A stretch of DNA of 64,000 nt, from the NCBI GenBank assembly GCA_964344155.1, contig CAYFMG010000006.1:1-64000 (forward strand), in the 5' to 3' direction. The stretch's first letter is position 1. The number at the start of each line of letters is the position of its first letter. The DNA comes from UBA6164 sp964344155 (GTDB lineage Bacteria > Patescibacteriota > Gracilibacteria > BD1-5 > UBA6164). A program made the translations under genes and the position numbers. Shown here piece by piece: positions 1 through 11,496 of the stretch. The notes below the pieces were generated by a model. That model saw nothing but the letters and a program-made list of their open reading frames with translations. It was not told the origin of the DNA and did not search any database.

Positions 1-3000
1 ACATACAATGTAGTAAATGTTCCAGCAACATGGGATTCATCTACAAGTTCACGGACAACAGCAAACTGTACATGGTCATGTAACTCATGAACAATAATAA
101 GCTTAAATTCATGTGCTACACCAAAAACAATAACAAACTCACTAAGATTTAATAGTGATGAATCATCTCACTTAACTAGAACACCATCAGGTGCAGGTAA
201 CAGAAAAACTTGGACATGGTCAGGTTGGGTTAAAAGAGGGAATCTAAATACTTCTCAATATATTTTTGGTACATTAAAATCATGATCTACAGCAGATAGA
301 CATGCTTTATATACTGAAGGAGACCAATTAAAATTTGTATTAAATCAATCTTGAACTAATTATACATGGCTTAAAACAGATTCATTATTCCGTGATCCAT
401 CTGCTTGGTATCATGTTGTAGCAGTTTTTAATACTACAGAAACAGTAGATACAGATAGAGTAAAACTTTATGTAAATGGAAAACAAGAATCACTAGTTGT
501 TTCAGCTTGAGCTTGGAGTAATATAGCTTATAATACAGACTATTATGTTAATGATACAACTATACATTATAATGCAAAAGATCCATATTTAGCTTCAACT
601 AATTATTTTGATGGTTACCTGTCAGATGTTAATTTTGTAGACTGACAAGCGTTGAATCCAGAGAGTTTTGGTTGATTTGATGCTGATAGTGGAGAATGGA
701 GGGCTAAGGAATATAGTGGTAGTTATGGTACGAATTGATTTAAGTTAGAGTTTGGGGATACTACTAATGTATGAAAAGATACAAGTGGAAATGGAAATAA
801 TTGGGATACATGACTTACTGGTGTGCAAAAGACATTAACACCAGGTTGAAATGCTCAACACTCTACATCTGCAAGTAAAATATGATGAAGTTCTATATAT
901 TTAGATGGTACAGGTGATTCCATAGTTACTCCGTCTTATTCAGATCTATCTTTATGATCATGAAATTTTACGATAGAATTTTGGACAAAACAAGCAGTAT
1001 CACAAACAAGTTCTCATAAATATATGTTGATGTGAGCTCAAGATACTTCATTTTGAATAGCAACAAAAGATTATAGATTATGATTATGGGTTGATAATGA
1101 TGGTTCAGGATGGAATGTATTTAATGGTGTATCAGGAACTACTCCTTTAAATGATAATGTTTGGCATCATATAGCGGTTGTTAGAAATGGAACAAGTTTA
1201 AAAGGTTATGTAGATGGTGTGGCTGAGATTTCATTAACATTCCCTAGTTCTACTACTACGGTTTTTGGTGACAAGATATGAATATGAGCATTTGCAAATA
1301 AATCAACAATACATCCTATTACTGGTTATATGGACGAAATCCGTATATCAAAAGTTGCTCGTTATACTTCAAACTTTACACCACCAACAACAGCATTTAA
1401 ATCAGATTCAGACACAGTATTCTTACTACACTCTGATACAACAAATGGTAGTACAACATTTATAGACAGTTCACCATCTGCCACTCCAAATGCAAATGAC
1501 CAAATGCTTGATACACCGAGTAATAACTTTGCTACGTTAAGTCCATTAGATACATGAGCAAGTTCTTTATACTTTTCTGAATGAAATTTAAAAATACACA
1601 ATGCAGGATCAAGCCAAAGTACAAGAGCTACAATAGGTTTTGAAACAGGAAAATGGTATTATGAAGCTTTGGTTATTGATGCAGTTGATTGATGAGTATG
1701 AGTTTGAGTATTATGACCTAATGCTTCACTAAATACTTGGCCAAATTTTGCTGAATGAGTAGCTTATATATCTCCAGCATTAAAGAGTATTAATGGTAGC
1801 GAAACATCTTATGGTGCTACATATGGTGTATGAGATACTATAGGTGTTGTTATAGATAAAGATAGTAATACTATTGAATTCTTTAAAAATAATATATCTC
1901 AATGAGTTATATCGAATCAAATGAGTGATTTAGTTTTCCCATGAAATATGGATTGATCTAGCTGAACAAATGCAAAAATGTTATTTAACTTCGGTCAATG
2001 AGGTCAATCAGATCTTCAATATTGTGCTGGGGCTGGTGGTAAATTCAAATACTGTCCACCAACAGGATACAAAGCTCTATCAACAGCCAACCTACCAACA
2101 CCAACAATCAAGGATGGATCTAAACACTTTGATGTAGTTACTTGGACAGGTAATGGAACTAGTCAAGATATAACAGGGATGAAATTTAGCCCAGATTTTG
2201 TTTGGTTAAAAGATAGAACTACAGCATATCCTCATCTTGTTTGAGATGTAGTTAGATGAGCTAGTAATCGTTTAATTACAAATGAAACATTAGCTGAGGC
2301 AAGTGAACCTTCAAATATATCATGATTTTTATCAAATGGTTTCTCAGTATGAAGTAATCTTGTTTCTAATAAATCATGAGATAACTACGTAGCATGGAAT
2401 TGGAAGGCAGGATGAGCTGCAGTTTCAAATACAGATTGAACTATAACATCACAAGTAAGTGCTAATCCAACTGCAGGGTTTAGTGTGATAGGGTATACGG
2501 GGGAATGGTACGAATGGAACTATCGGTCACGGATTAAGCCAAACTCCAGATATGATTGTAGTTAAATCCAGAGACCAAAATAGAGATTGGGGTGTTTATA
2601 TTGATGAATTTGGCGGTGGTTATATTTTAAGGCTACACGATACCTCTGCAAAAGCATCTGATTCTTCTAAGTGGAACAATACAGATGCTACATCTAATTT
2701 GTTTTCTGTAGGTACAAATAATGGTTCTAATGCAAGTGGTGAAAACTATATTGCCTACGCATTCCACTCAGTACCAGGATATAGTAAAGTATGAAGCTAT
2801 ACAGGTAACTGAAGTGCTGATGGACCATTTGTTTATACTGGGTTTAAGCCAAGTTATTTAATGTGGAAAAGGGTAGATCAATGAGATCAATGGCATATTG
2901 TTGATATGAAACGTTGATTAGATAATCCTGTTACTAATGCTATTATATGAGCAAACTTGTCTAATGCTGAATGGGATTATACAAGTTATCCTTTAGACTT

Positions 3001-3115
3001 ATTATCAAATTGATTTAAGATTAGTCATTCTGCGGTTCATGCAAATGCATCATGATGAAAATATATCTATATAGCCTTTGCTGATGCACCGTTTAAGTAT
3101 GCTACGGCGAGGTAG
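1..3115 (+). CDS. Giant LamG/SPRY surface protein, 3' part, frameshifted
   Basis: The 5' end lies outside the window. Reading frame 1 with TGA as Gly gives a Cys-containing spacer, a first LamG-like jelly-roll (about nt 140-650), a second LamG domain (about 890-1380, ending in the typical MDEIRISKVARYTSNF), a SPRY-like domain (about 1620-2000, GFETGKWYYE) and a C-terminal region like the DUF7483 domains of phage and surface proteins (NYVAWNWKAG, GFSVIGYTG). At a run of five G (2499-2503) the frame moves by +1; the rest continues in frame 2 to TAG at 3113. The protein at 28185-31991 reads straight through the same place, so one G is extra here. The domains suggest extracellular carbohydrate or protein binding, so an adhesin is inferred. 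Long stretches are nearly identical to the 28185 gene, indicating recent duplication or gene conversion. Confidence 0.8.
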
Positions 3116-3122
3116 GCAATTT

Positions 3123-3230
3123 TACCTCTCATCTGAATCTTCTCTCCTTCACAGGAGAAAAGGGCTACATTGTACTTATTTTTGTAGCCTCTTTCCCCTG
3201 ACAAGGGGAGAGAATTCAAGAGAGAGGTAT
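3123..3230. repeat. Palindromic intergenic repeat, family A, copy 1
   Basis: Two hairpins flanked by inverted ends (ACCTCTC at the left, GAGAGGT at the right), with internal TGAATC...GGGCTACA and TGTAGCC...GAATTCA blocks. Further copies lie at 12993, 14434, 24707, 32029 and 40435. Together with the next two repeats it fills the 313-base gap between the adhesin and hicB, which holds no gene. Confidence 0.85.
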
Positions 3231-3254
3231 TTTTTTGTGTTAGCCCTTTGAACT

Positions 3255-3335
3255 AAAACTCCCCCTACTTTAATTCCTATAGTTTTCTCCCCCTCAATGA
3301 GGGGGAAAGAGCGGTAGCGAAAGGGGGGAGTTTTT
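3255..3335. repeat. Palindromic repeat, family B (ACTCCCCC ... GGGGGAGT)
   Basis: Inverted ends AAAACTCCCCC and GGGGGGAGTTTTT enclose an inner hairpin CCCCCTCAATGAGGGGG followed by a GCGGTAGCGAAAG block. The same design (inner C/G hairpin, then GAA..ACGAAGTGAAAG, then a G-run closing arm) is at 18758-18820. Shorter relatives are at 4283 and 38001. Confidence 0.75.
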
Positions 3336-3381
3336 ATTTTGCAAAAAATAAGTTTCTGGATATAATAAAAAACAGCTGGTT

Positions 3382-3403
3382 AACAGAGGGCTTTAGCCCT
3401 TTG
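3382..3403. repeat. Short palindromic repeat AGGGCTTTAGCCCT
   Basis: The segment AACAGAGGGCTTTAGCCCTTTG recurs at 32002-32023, also just after a LamG/SPRY adhesin gene. Half of it (TAGCCCTTTGAACTA) is seen at 3241-3255. It may be a terminator remnant copied together with the adhesin gene. Confidence 0.7.
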
Positions 3404-3428
3404 CATTTAATAAATAATTTAAAAAATT

Positions 3429-3725
3429 ATGAAAGTAAAAGAATTTTTAGATTTACCATTACTTGTTGAACAAGATGAAGATTGAATATGGGTTGCTGAA
3501 TCACCAGTATTTAATTGATTTTTTACTCAAGGTTATTCTTTAGAAGAATTAAAAAATAATATTCAAGAAGTATCAGAAATGTATTTTGATATGATAAAAG
3601 AATGAGAAAAACCTTTTAATACACAATACCTTATAAATCTAAAATATAATAAAAATGGTAAAATTACCAATGATTTCAGCAAAGAAATTAGTGAAACTTT
3701 TGAAAAAAAGATGATATGAACTTAA
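3429..3725 (+). CDS. hicB: HicB-family antitoxin
   Basis: A 98-residue protein starting MKVKEFLDLPLLVEQDEDG and continuing WVAESPVFNGFFTQGYSLEEL, the partial RNase H-like fold pattern of HicB antitoxins. It should neutralise the HicA mRNA interferase encoded by the overlapping next gene and probably represses the operon. Antitoxin first, toxin second is less common than hicA-hicB but well known. The 3' 71 bases are also the start of hicA in another frame, so translation of the two is probably coupled. Four in-frame TGA codons are read as Gly. Confidence 0.8.
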
Positions 3726-3888
3726 AAGAATAAAATGAAGCCATTATCATTTTTATTATGAATGAAAAATTTTAACAATACCATTTCATAATTGAAAAGA
3801 TATATGAAGGTGACTTTTAAGAAAAATCCTTAAACAAGCTAATTTTGATCATGAAGAATTTTTAAAAGATTTATGAGTTAATAATTAG
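3655..3888 (+). CDS. hicA: HicA-family mRNA interferase toxin
   Basis: A 77-residue protein reading MVKLPMISAKKLVKLLKK then RGYELKRIKGSHYHF, the classic HicA pattern (LP-x-IS-x-K-x-L-x-x-LLKK-x-GY ... KGSHxxF) with the expected catalytic His in GSH and a distal PFHNGKDIGRGLLRKILKQA. HicA is a double-stranded RNA-binding-fold ribonuclease that cleaves mRNA. It begins inside hicB (71-base overlap, different frame), so any mutation there hits both partners. The gene is invisible under code 11 because of TGA codons. Confidence 0.85.
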
Positions 3889-3895
3889 TATAAAA

Positions 3896-5287
3896 ATGCA
3901 AAAATTTAATAAATTTTATTTTAAATCATTCGAGTTTGATATAGAAAAACTAGAAGCAAAATTTCATTATTGTTTTGATAATGAAACCTTTTTTGAGGAA
4001 AAAATAAATTTCCCACTCAACTTTAAAACAAGAGAAAATCTAGATATAAACATAATTAATAATATGTTGTTTCATGTACACATAGCACTATGAATAAGTT
4101 ATTATAAATTATACCCAACAAATGATCTAGTCTTGGAATCAGGATGCCTAGATGAAACACAAATAAGCTTTTGGAAAAAATTCTATACAAACTGATTAGG
4201 GGAATTTTTCTATACAAACAAAATATCTCTAAAATGATTATTTAACTTTGTAAACAATACAGATAAAAAATATTCTATTATTCCTCCCCTTACCAGGAGG
4301 AGGTCAGGAGGGGGAAAATCAAGAGAAAAATCACTAGTAGCTTTGGGGTGATGAAAAGACTCTATAGTATCTATGGAATTATTAGAAAAATCAGGTTGTG
4401 AATATGATTTAGTTGTATTTTGAAAAAGTGATGGATTAAAAGAAAATGTAGCAAAAAAAGCAGAAAAAGAAATACTACTTATAACAAGACAATTATCTGA
4501 TAAATTATTTGAATTAAACAAAAACTGATACTACAATGGACACGTACCAATAACATGAATAATAGCATTTATATTAGAATTAACAAGCTATATATATGAT
4601 TATAAATACATAGTATTATCAAACGAACGCTCAGCAAATTTTGGTAATACAAATTGGCAGTGACTAGAAATAAATCACCAATACTCAAAAAGTCTAGAAT
4701 TTGAAAAAGACTTTGAAAAATATGTAGAAAAACATATCTCTCAAGATATAAAATACTTTTCTCTTTTAAGATGAATGTATGAAACAAAAATAGCTGAATT
4801 GTTCTCTGAATTATGAAAAAAATATTTTGAAGTATTCTCAAGTTGTAATTGAAATTTTAAGATTTTATCTAATTATAATAATACAAAACATCAAAAAATA
4901 TGGTGTAATGATTGCCCTAAATGTGCTTTTGTATTTACAATACTTAGACCACACTTAACAAAAAAAGAAGTATTAGATATATTTTGAGAAGATTTATTTG
5001 AAAAAAAATCTTTAGAACTAATCTTTAGAGAGTTGTTATGAATCTCATGAATTAAACCATTTGAATGTGTTTGAGAAATAGAAGAAGTAATATATTCAAT
5101 GTATAAAAGCCTAGATTTTTATGAATCAGAAAAAAATCCTTTTATTCTGGAAATCTTTAAAAAAGAAGTACTAGAAAAACAAAAACCAGAAGATATAAAA
5201 AAAATAGAAAATAAACTTGTTACAATCTATAATGATGATATAATACCAGAGAAGATAAAACAAATTATTTTTAAACAAAAAAATTAA
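3896..5287 (+). CDS. murL: MurL-like UDP-MurNAc-L-Ala-L-Glu epimerase
   Basis: A 463-residue protein. It has an ATP-pyrophosphatase-type loop (LVALGGGKDSIVSMELLE) and the MurL hallmark block NERSANFGNTNW followed by EINHQYSKSLEFE, then a Cys pair in CNDCPKC. MurL, known from Xanthomonas, epimerises the terminal L-Glu of UDP-MurNAc-L-Ala-L-Glu to D-Glu and so supplies D-Glu for peptidoglycan. Its neighbour is a transpeptidase, which fits cell-wall synthesis; the stop TAA shares its last A with the next ATG. A family-B-like repeat (4283-4316) sits in frame just before the ATP loop and adds a Pro/Arg/Gly-rich peptide, at about residues 128-145. The assignment rests on motifs only. Confidence 0.75.
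4283..4316 (+). repeat. Repeat fragment inserted in frame within murL
   Basis: CCTCCCCTTACCAGGAGGAGG followed by TCAGGAGGGGG matches the G/C hairpin repeats found between genes here, but it lies inside the murL reading frame and is translated as PPLTRRRSGGGK. Such C/G-rich sequence is otherwise absent from this gene. Confidence 0.75.
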
Positions 5288-7602
5288 TGAGACAAAAAAA
5301 TATTTTTGAGCAAATATTTAACCATAAGAAAATAAGGAAATACCTAAATAGATGCAATAGATCACATGTTATTGCAGGTTTTTTTGCTGTTTTTGCACTT
5401 ATAATTATATGGAAAATGTTTTCTTATACAGTTGTGAATTATACTTTTTATAAAAAACTAGCAGACAAACAACAAATATGAGAAGTGGTTGTTCCAGTAA
5501 CTAGATGAACAATATATTCTTCATGAGAAAGAGAAACAGTTTTATGAACTTCACTTAATCTATATGATATAGCAATAGATCCTCAAATGCCTTGAGACAA
5601 AGATAGATTATGAGTATTTTTACAAGATCTGATTTATAAACAAATATGTTACCTAAAATCAAGAAAAGAATGTAAGAATAACCTATTTAAATTTCTAAAA
5701 GTATTAGAAATAGAAGACTATGAACACACAGAAGAATTTATAAAAAAATTACTATATGATAGAGTTAAGGACAAAATCTCACAAACAAAAGTAACAAGTG
5801 TATTTTTGGATAGAGAACTTGATAATGAACAAATATCAAGAGTAATCTACTTATGATTAAAATGAATATACCCAACTTGAAACTATATATATGCCAATCC
5901 TGAAGAAATAGTTGATAATAGAATTGTAGCAGGAAAACTAGCAGAAATAATATCTGTACCAAAAGATGACTTAACACACCTACTTAGAAAAAGAGAATTG
6001 AGATATGTACCAATAATAAATAAAGTATCTATACATGTTTCTGAGTATTTAAAACAATACTTAGATGAAGAAAAAGAAGCAATAAAAAAATGAATTCTTG
6101 ATAAAGAAAAATCAATCTCTAAGTTTTTTATATTAACACCTAGACCAAATAGATTATATCCAGAAAACACTCTAGCAGCTCAGATAATAGGTTTTGTTGA
6201 TAATGATTGAGTGTGACACTATTGAATAGAATGACAATTTAATAATGTATTAAAATGAAATAACTGAAAAATAGTTTCAAGAAAAGATATACTATGAAGA
6301 ATAATAGATCCAATATCTCTAGAACAAGAAGACTTAATCTGAGAATGAATATCTATAATAACAACAATAGATAGAAATATACAAAAAAAAGTAGAACAAA
6401 TATTAAAAGCATGAGTTGAAGAGTACAAGGCAAACAAATGAACTATAGTGATAATGAATCCTAAAAACTGAAAAATTATTTCTATGGCAAACTACCCATC
6501 TTATAATATAAATAACTACGGTGATGTATATGAGTTAGAAAAAGTTAAGTATACTGAGTATCCTCAACCAGAAATAGATTTATTATGATATCCTATTTTT
6601 GTAAAAGATGAAGAAAACTGAGAAAAATATTTTTATGATAACAAAGAAATATTTCTAAGAAAAGCATCAAGAGAAGAGCTTGCTGATAAAGCTTTGATAA
6701 AATATAAATACAAAAATTGATTTTGAGCACAAGTATATAAAAATGATGCAATATCATCTTTGTATGAACCATGATCAATTATGAAATCTATAACTGTTGC
6801 TATCTGACTAGATACCTGAGAAATCAATAGTCAATCTATGTATACAGATAAATGAAAGGTTACAATTGATAGCTTTGAAATAGAAAATGTTTCAGATAAG
6901 TGTCTTTGATATAATAGTTTTTCTCATGCCTTAAATTACAGTTGTAATGTATGAATGATTAGAATAGTTCAAAGAGTTTGAAAAGTATTAATGCACCAAT
7001 ATTTTAATGATTTTGGTTTTTGAGATATAACATGAATAGATTTATCATGAGAAGTTTTTTCCAAGATAAAACCATGGGAAAGATGGTCAACAGCACAACT
7101 TTTAACAAGTAGTTATTGACTTTGAATCAGTGTTACTCCTTTACAAATGGCTTCAGCATATACTGCTTTGGCAAATTGATGAATATATATAAAGCCAAGA
7201 GTAATAGAGGAAATAAGATTTGCTGATTGAAAAATTATAAAAAATAAAAAAGAAGAAGTAAGAAGAGTTATAAAAGAATCTACATCAGATTTAATAACAG
7301 ATATGTTAGTCTCTTCAGTTAATGATTGAGTAGCCAAAACATGATGAGTACAATGATACTCTCTAGCCTGAAAAACATGAACATCTCAGATTCCATACAA
7401 ATGAAAATATGAAAAATGAATATGATCAACAATTTGATCTTATGCTTGATATTGACCAGCAGAAGACCCAAAATTTGTTATTATTGTAAAACTAGAAAGA
7501 CCTAGAACAAATGAGTTTGGTTGAAAAACTTCAGCATTTATTTTTGCTAAAGTAGCATCATATTTATTTGATTATTACTGAATACCAAAAAGAGGTAAAT
7601 AA
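5287..7602 (+). CDS. Class B penicillin-binding protein (transpeptidase)
   Basis: A 771-residue, single-pass membrane protein with an N-terminal cytoplasmic stretch and one TM helix at about residues 28-48. The dimerisation/pedestal domain includes RPNRLYPENTLAAQIIGFV. The transpeptidase domain has all three motifs: SIMK (Ser497, Lys500), SCN (552-554) and KTG (696-698, with the Gly written TGA). It cross-links peptidoglycan and is probably FtsI or PBP2 type; the sequence does not tell which. The start overlaps the murL stop by one base, so the two are co-transcribed. Confidence 0.9.
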
Positions 7603-7620
7603 TTTTTTAATAAATGTATT

Positions 7621-9228
7621 ATGATTTTAGAAATAGTTGTATTAGCGATTTTTGTTGCCACCTTGTTTAATATAATATTAAACAGGTTTAATATGCCTAC
7701 AATTATAGGTTATATAATTACATGAACCATTATTACATATGCCTTTTGATTACAAGAAATTGTTTGAAACAAAAACTTAAAAGAGATTGCTGAATTTGGT
7801 ATAGTATTTTTGATGTTTACCATTGGTTTGGAGTTTTCTTTCAAAAACTTAGTAAAAATGAAAAGGGAAGTTTTCTTGCTTTGAAGTTTGCAGTTTTTTA
7901 TAACAGCCACGGTGTTTTTCTTTATGACTCAGTTTTTCTTTGAATTAACTAATAAGGAAGCTATTATTGTTGCAGTATGATTAAGCTTATCTTCAACAGC
8001 TATAGTTTTGAAGCTTTTGAATGAAAATGGTGATATAAATAAAACATATTGAAATAAAGCTCTTGGAATACTTATTTTTCAAGACTTAATGGTTATACCA
8101 ATACTTCTTTTGATAACAGTTTTTTCAGATCATAACACGAGTTTACCTGTACTATTATGAGAAACATTTATTAGTGCTTTAGTATTATTACTTATACTTT
8201 GGGTTGTTGGTAGATATTTACTTGATATTTTTATATATAGAGTAGTTAAAACAAACTCTAATGAAATATTTATATGATCAATTTTATTTATTATAATATG
8301 AGCCGCAGCACTAGCTCATAGTTTCGGTTTTTCTTATTCTCTCTGAGCTTTTATAGCATGAATGCTAATAGCAGAAACTCATTATAAGTACCAAGTTGAA
8401 GCAGATTTAATACCTTTTAGAGATATACTTTTAGGTTTTTTCTTTGTTACAGTATGAATGCAGTTAAATGTAGATGTTATATTTAATTATATATGAATTA
8501 TTTTTGTACTACTTTTGTTATTTTTATTAGTAAAAACACTTGTTATATATTATAGTTTAGTTTGTTTTTGACCTAAAAGATCAGTATTTAAAACAGCGCT
8601 TAGTTTGTTTCAATTCTGAGAATTTGGTATAGTAGTTTTCGAGCTTGCTAGTATAAAAAATCTTATAGATCCATCTATGTCTCAAATATTGATAGTTGCA
8701 ATTATCTTTTCAATGATTCTTACACCTTTTATGTTAAAGAAAGTAACAGAAATAACAGATTTTTTCTTTTGACATAAGTATTTAGCAAAAGATGACTGCG
8801 TAATTAAGAAAAAATTAAGCTGACATGTGGTTTTGATTTGATATGGTAGATTGTGAAAATTACTACTTGAAAAAATAGAAAAAAAGAAAATGAGGTATGT
8901 AGTTATAGAAAACAGTATAAAAAATTATAAGGAAGCAAAAAGAAACTGAAAAAATATAATTTATTGAAATGCCTTTCAAGCAAATACATTAAAATCAGTA
9001 AATATAGAATCAGCAAGTACTATATTGATATCAATTTGAAAAAGTAAAAAACTATACTTAATATCAAATCTAGTTAAAAAAATGAATCTGGATTGAAATA
9101 TAGTAGTTAAGGTTAATAATTTTGAAGAAGAAAGAATGCTTAAAGAACTATGAATACATGATATAATAGTAGAAACAGAAAAAACGGGGAATGCTATGTT
9201 TAATAAAGTAAGCAAGAAAAAAGAATAA
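7621..9228 (+). CDS. CPA2-family monovalent cation:proton antiporter with RCK/TrkA-N-like domain
   Basis: A 535-residue protein. The first ~385 residues are multi-spanning, with the Na_H_exchanger signatures IVFLMFTIGLEF, GLSLSSTAIVLKLL and GILIFQDLMVIP. The C-terminal part has a Rossmann nucleotide-binding start, VVLIGYGRLGKLLLEKI, as in KefB/KefC-type K+ efflux systems. It should exchange K+ or Na+ for H+ across the membrane and be gated by a nucleotide ligand. It follows the PBP by 18 bases and ends in a strong hairpin terminator. Confidence 0.88.
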
Positions 9229-9252
9229 ATCTATAGATTTATTCTTTTTTCT
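9218..9252. terminator. Intrinsic terminator after the antiporter gene
   Basis: The palindrome GAATAAATCTATAGATTTATTC is flanked by A-rich and T-rich runs, so it can end transcription from either side. The left arm includes the stop codon. Confidence 0.8.
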
Positions 9253-9288
9253 TAATTTTATTTTCTTAACTTTTTTCTTATGAAAAAA

Positions 9289-9363
9289 TGGTGCCGAGGG
9301 GCGGATTTGAACCACCGACACAGGCCTTTTCAGGGCCCTGCTCTACCCCTGAGCTACCCCGGC
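9289..9363 (-). tRNA. tRNA-Phe (anticodon GAA)
   Basis: The minus strand folds into a full cloverleaf. The acceptor arms are GCCGGGG and CCTCGGC, D-arm GCTC...GAGC, anticodon stem GGGCC/GGCCT with loop CTGAAAA, and T-arm GGTGG-TTCGAAT-CCGCC. The anticodon at 34-36 is GAA. Discriminator A and the terminal CCA are encoded. It is the only tRNA I can see in the window and is far richer in G/C than its surroundings. Confidence 0.95.
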
Positions 9364-9476
9364 GTAGCACTTAGTGCCAATGTATTATATTAAAAAAAAT
9401 AAATAATCAAATCTTTTTTCTACTTTTTTTATTTTAATAAAAATCTCTTTACAAAAATCAAAAAATAAATAATATA

Positions 9477-9503
9477 TTAGCACTTAAAATACTTAAGTGC
9501 TAT
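9477..9503. promoter_or_regulatory. CIRCE-like HrcA operator upstream of htpG
   Basis: TTAGCACTT-N9-AAGTGCTAT matches the CIRCE consensus TTAGCACTC-N9-GAGTGCTAA. The ninth position of each arm is changed in a compensating way (C to T, G to A), so the inverted repeat is kept; only the last base is off. It ends 29 bases before the htpG start codon. HrcA control of htpG is inferred; no hrcA is in the window. Confidence 0.85.
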
Positions 9504-9532
9504 TAAAATAATTTAGAATTTAATACAATAAT

Positions 9533-11431
9533 ATGACAAAACATAATTTTGAAGCAGAAACTTGAAGAATATTAGAATTATTAACTCATAGTATATATTC
9601 AAACAAAGAAATATTTTTAAGAGAGTTAGTATCAAATTCAGCTGATGCTATAGATAAAGCTAGATTAAAAAGTTTGACAGATACAAATTTTTTATGAAAT
9701 GATAATGAATTAAAAATAACAATAACAAGTGATGAAAAAGCTAATACAGTTACTATAGAAGATAATGGTATAGGTATGAGTGAAGAAGAATTAGTGTCTC
9801 ATTTGGGTACTATAGCTAAATCATGAACAAAAGAGTTTATAGAAAAACTAGGAAAAGCAAAAGAAGACTGAGAACATAATCTTATAGGACAATTTTGAGT
9901 ATGATTTTACTCAAGTTTCATGGTAGCTGATAAAGTAGAAGTAGAATCAAAAAGTGCTTTGGATAAAAAAGCTCATAAATGGACAAGTGATTGAAAAACT
10001 TGATATAATATAGAGGAAATAGAAAAAGAGACAAGAGGTACAAAAATAACTCTTTATATAAATGAAGCAAATGTAGAATTAGCAAAAGAATGGAAACTAA
10101 AAGAGTTAATTAAAAAATACTCAAACTATGTATGAGTACCAATTATGATGAGAGAATATGATAGTAGACCAGAAGAAGAAAAGAAAAAAGAACCAAAAAC
10201 AATGCCTTTTGAACAAGTGAATGAAACAAAACCAATATGGAAAAAATCTAAAACTGAAATAACAAAAGAAGAATACAAAGCTTTTTATGCGTCTGTAAGT
10301 AATGATTGGAATGAACCACTTTTTCATATACATAACAATGTAGAATGATTAGCTAGTTATAAATCTATACTATTTTCTCCAAAAGAGTTAAATATGTACC
10401 AAAACTTATCTGATCCAAATTTAGAATATGGACCAAAACTATATGTTCAAAATGTACTGATTTTAGAAAATGCAAAAGAATTATTACCTGTATGGCTTAG
10501 GTTTATATTTTGAGTAGTAGAAACAAATGATCTACCTCTTAATATATCAAGAGAAATGTTACAAGATAATTCTGTTTTAGATAAAATTAAAAAATGACTT
10601 ACAAAAAAAGTTTTAGCAGAGTTAGGAAAAACACTAAAAAATAACAGAGAAGATTATCTTACATTTTGGAGTAATTATGGAAAAGTATTAAAAGAATGAG
10701 TACATTATGAACTTGATTTAAAACCTGAAATAGCAGAAATTTCTTTATTTAACTCTGTAAATGAATCAAAATTAATAACACTGGACGAATATATTGAATC
10801 TAACTCTGATAGTAAATCTATATATTATATAATAGCAAAATCAGAAGCTGAAGCATTAGCTAGTCCATACTTAAATCAATTCAAAGATAAAGGCATAGAT
10901 GTACTTGTATTAACAGATCCAATTGATTCTTTTATGATCCAATGATTTAATGATTATAAAGAAAAAACACTAGTTTCTATTACTAGTGCAGATATTGAAC
11001 TTGAAGAAAAAACAGAAGAACAAAAGAAAGAACAAGAAGAAAAAGAAAAACAATTTACAGGTATTTTTGATCTAGTAAAAAATACTCTATGAGAAGAAAA
11101 AATAGAAAAAGTAGTATTTAATGATAAGCTTTGAGATGCCCTATGAGCACTAAAAACACCAGCTAGCGGTATAGATCCTCAACTAGAAAAAATGATGAAA
11201 GCTATGTGACAAGAAGTACCAGTTCAAAAGAGAATACTGGAATTGAATCCAAAAAATAGTTTGATAGATTCTATGAAAAAAGAATTTGAAGCAGATGTGA
11301 AATCAGAAAAACTACAAGATGTTATAAAATACGCATATTCTCAAGCTATACTTTTAGAATGATGAGAATTACAAAATCCAGCAGAGTTTATATCTCTTAC
11401 AAATAAATTTGCAGGAGGTTATATGAAATAA
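9533..11431 (+). CDS. htpG: Chaperone HtpG (Hsp90)
   Basis: A 632-residue protein starting MTKHNFEAETGRILELLTHS. The GHKL ATPase motifs are clear: NSADAIDK, DNGIGMS, GTIAKSGTKEF and GQFGVGFYSSFMV. The middle domain has NISREMLQ. The C-terminal dimerisation domain is present. It refolds client proteins under stress at the cost of ATP. The CIRCE-like element upstream indicates heat-shock control. Many conserved Gly codons are TGA. Confidence 0.97.
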
Positions 11432-11446
11432 ACTTGAAAAAAACAA

Positions 11447-11482
11447 AATAAACTTATACTAAAAGTATAGGTTTATTTTTTA
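11447..11482. terminator. Bidirectional terminator between htpG and gpmI
   Basis: AAATAAACTTATAC, loop TAAAA, then GTATAGGTTTATTT, followed by T's. One G:T pair and otherwise complementary arms. Confidence 0.8.
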
Positions 11483-11496
11483 ATAAAAAAACAAAA

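Noticed and set aside
3116..3428. Possible CRISPR array in the repeat-dense gap
   Set aside because: The repeats are long palindromes of different families at irregular spacing, without equal spacers or cas genes.
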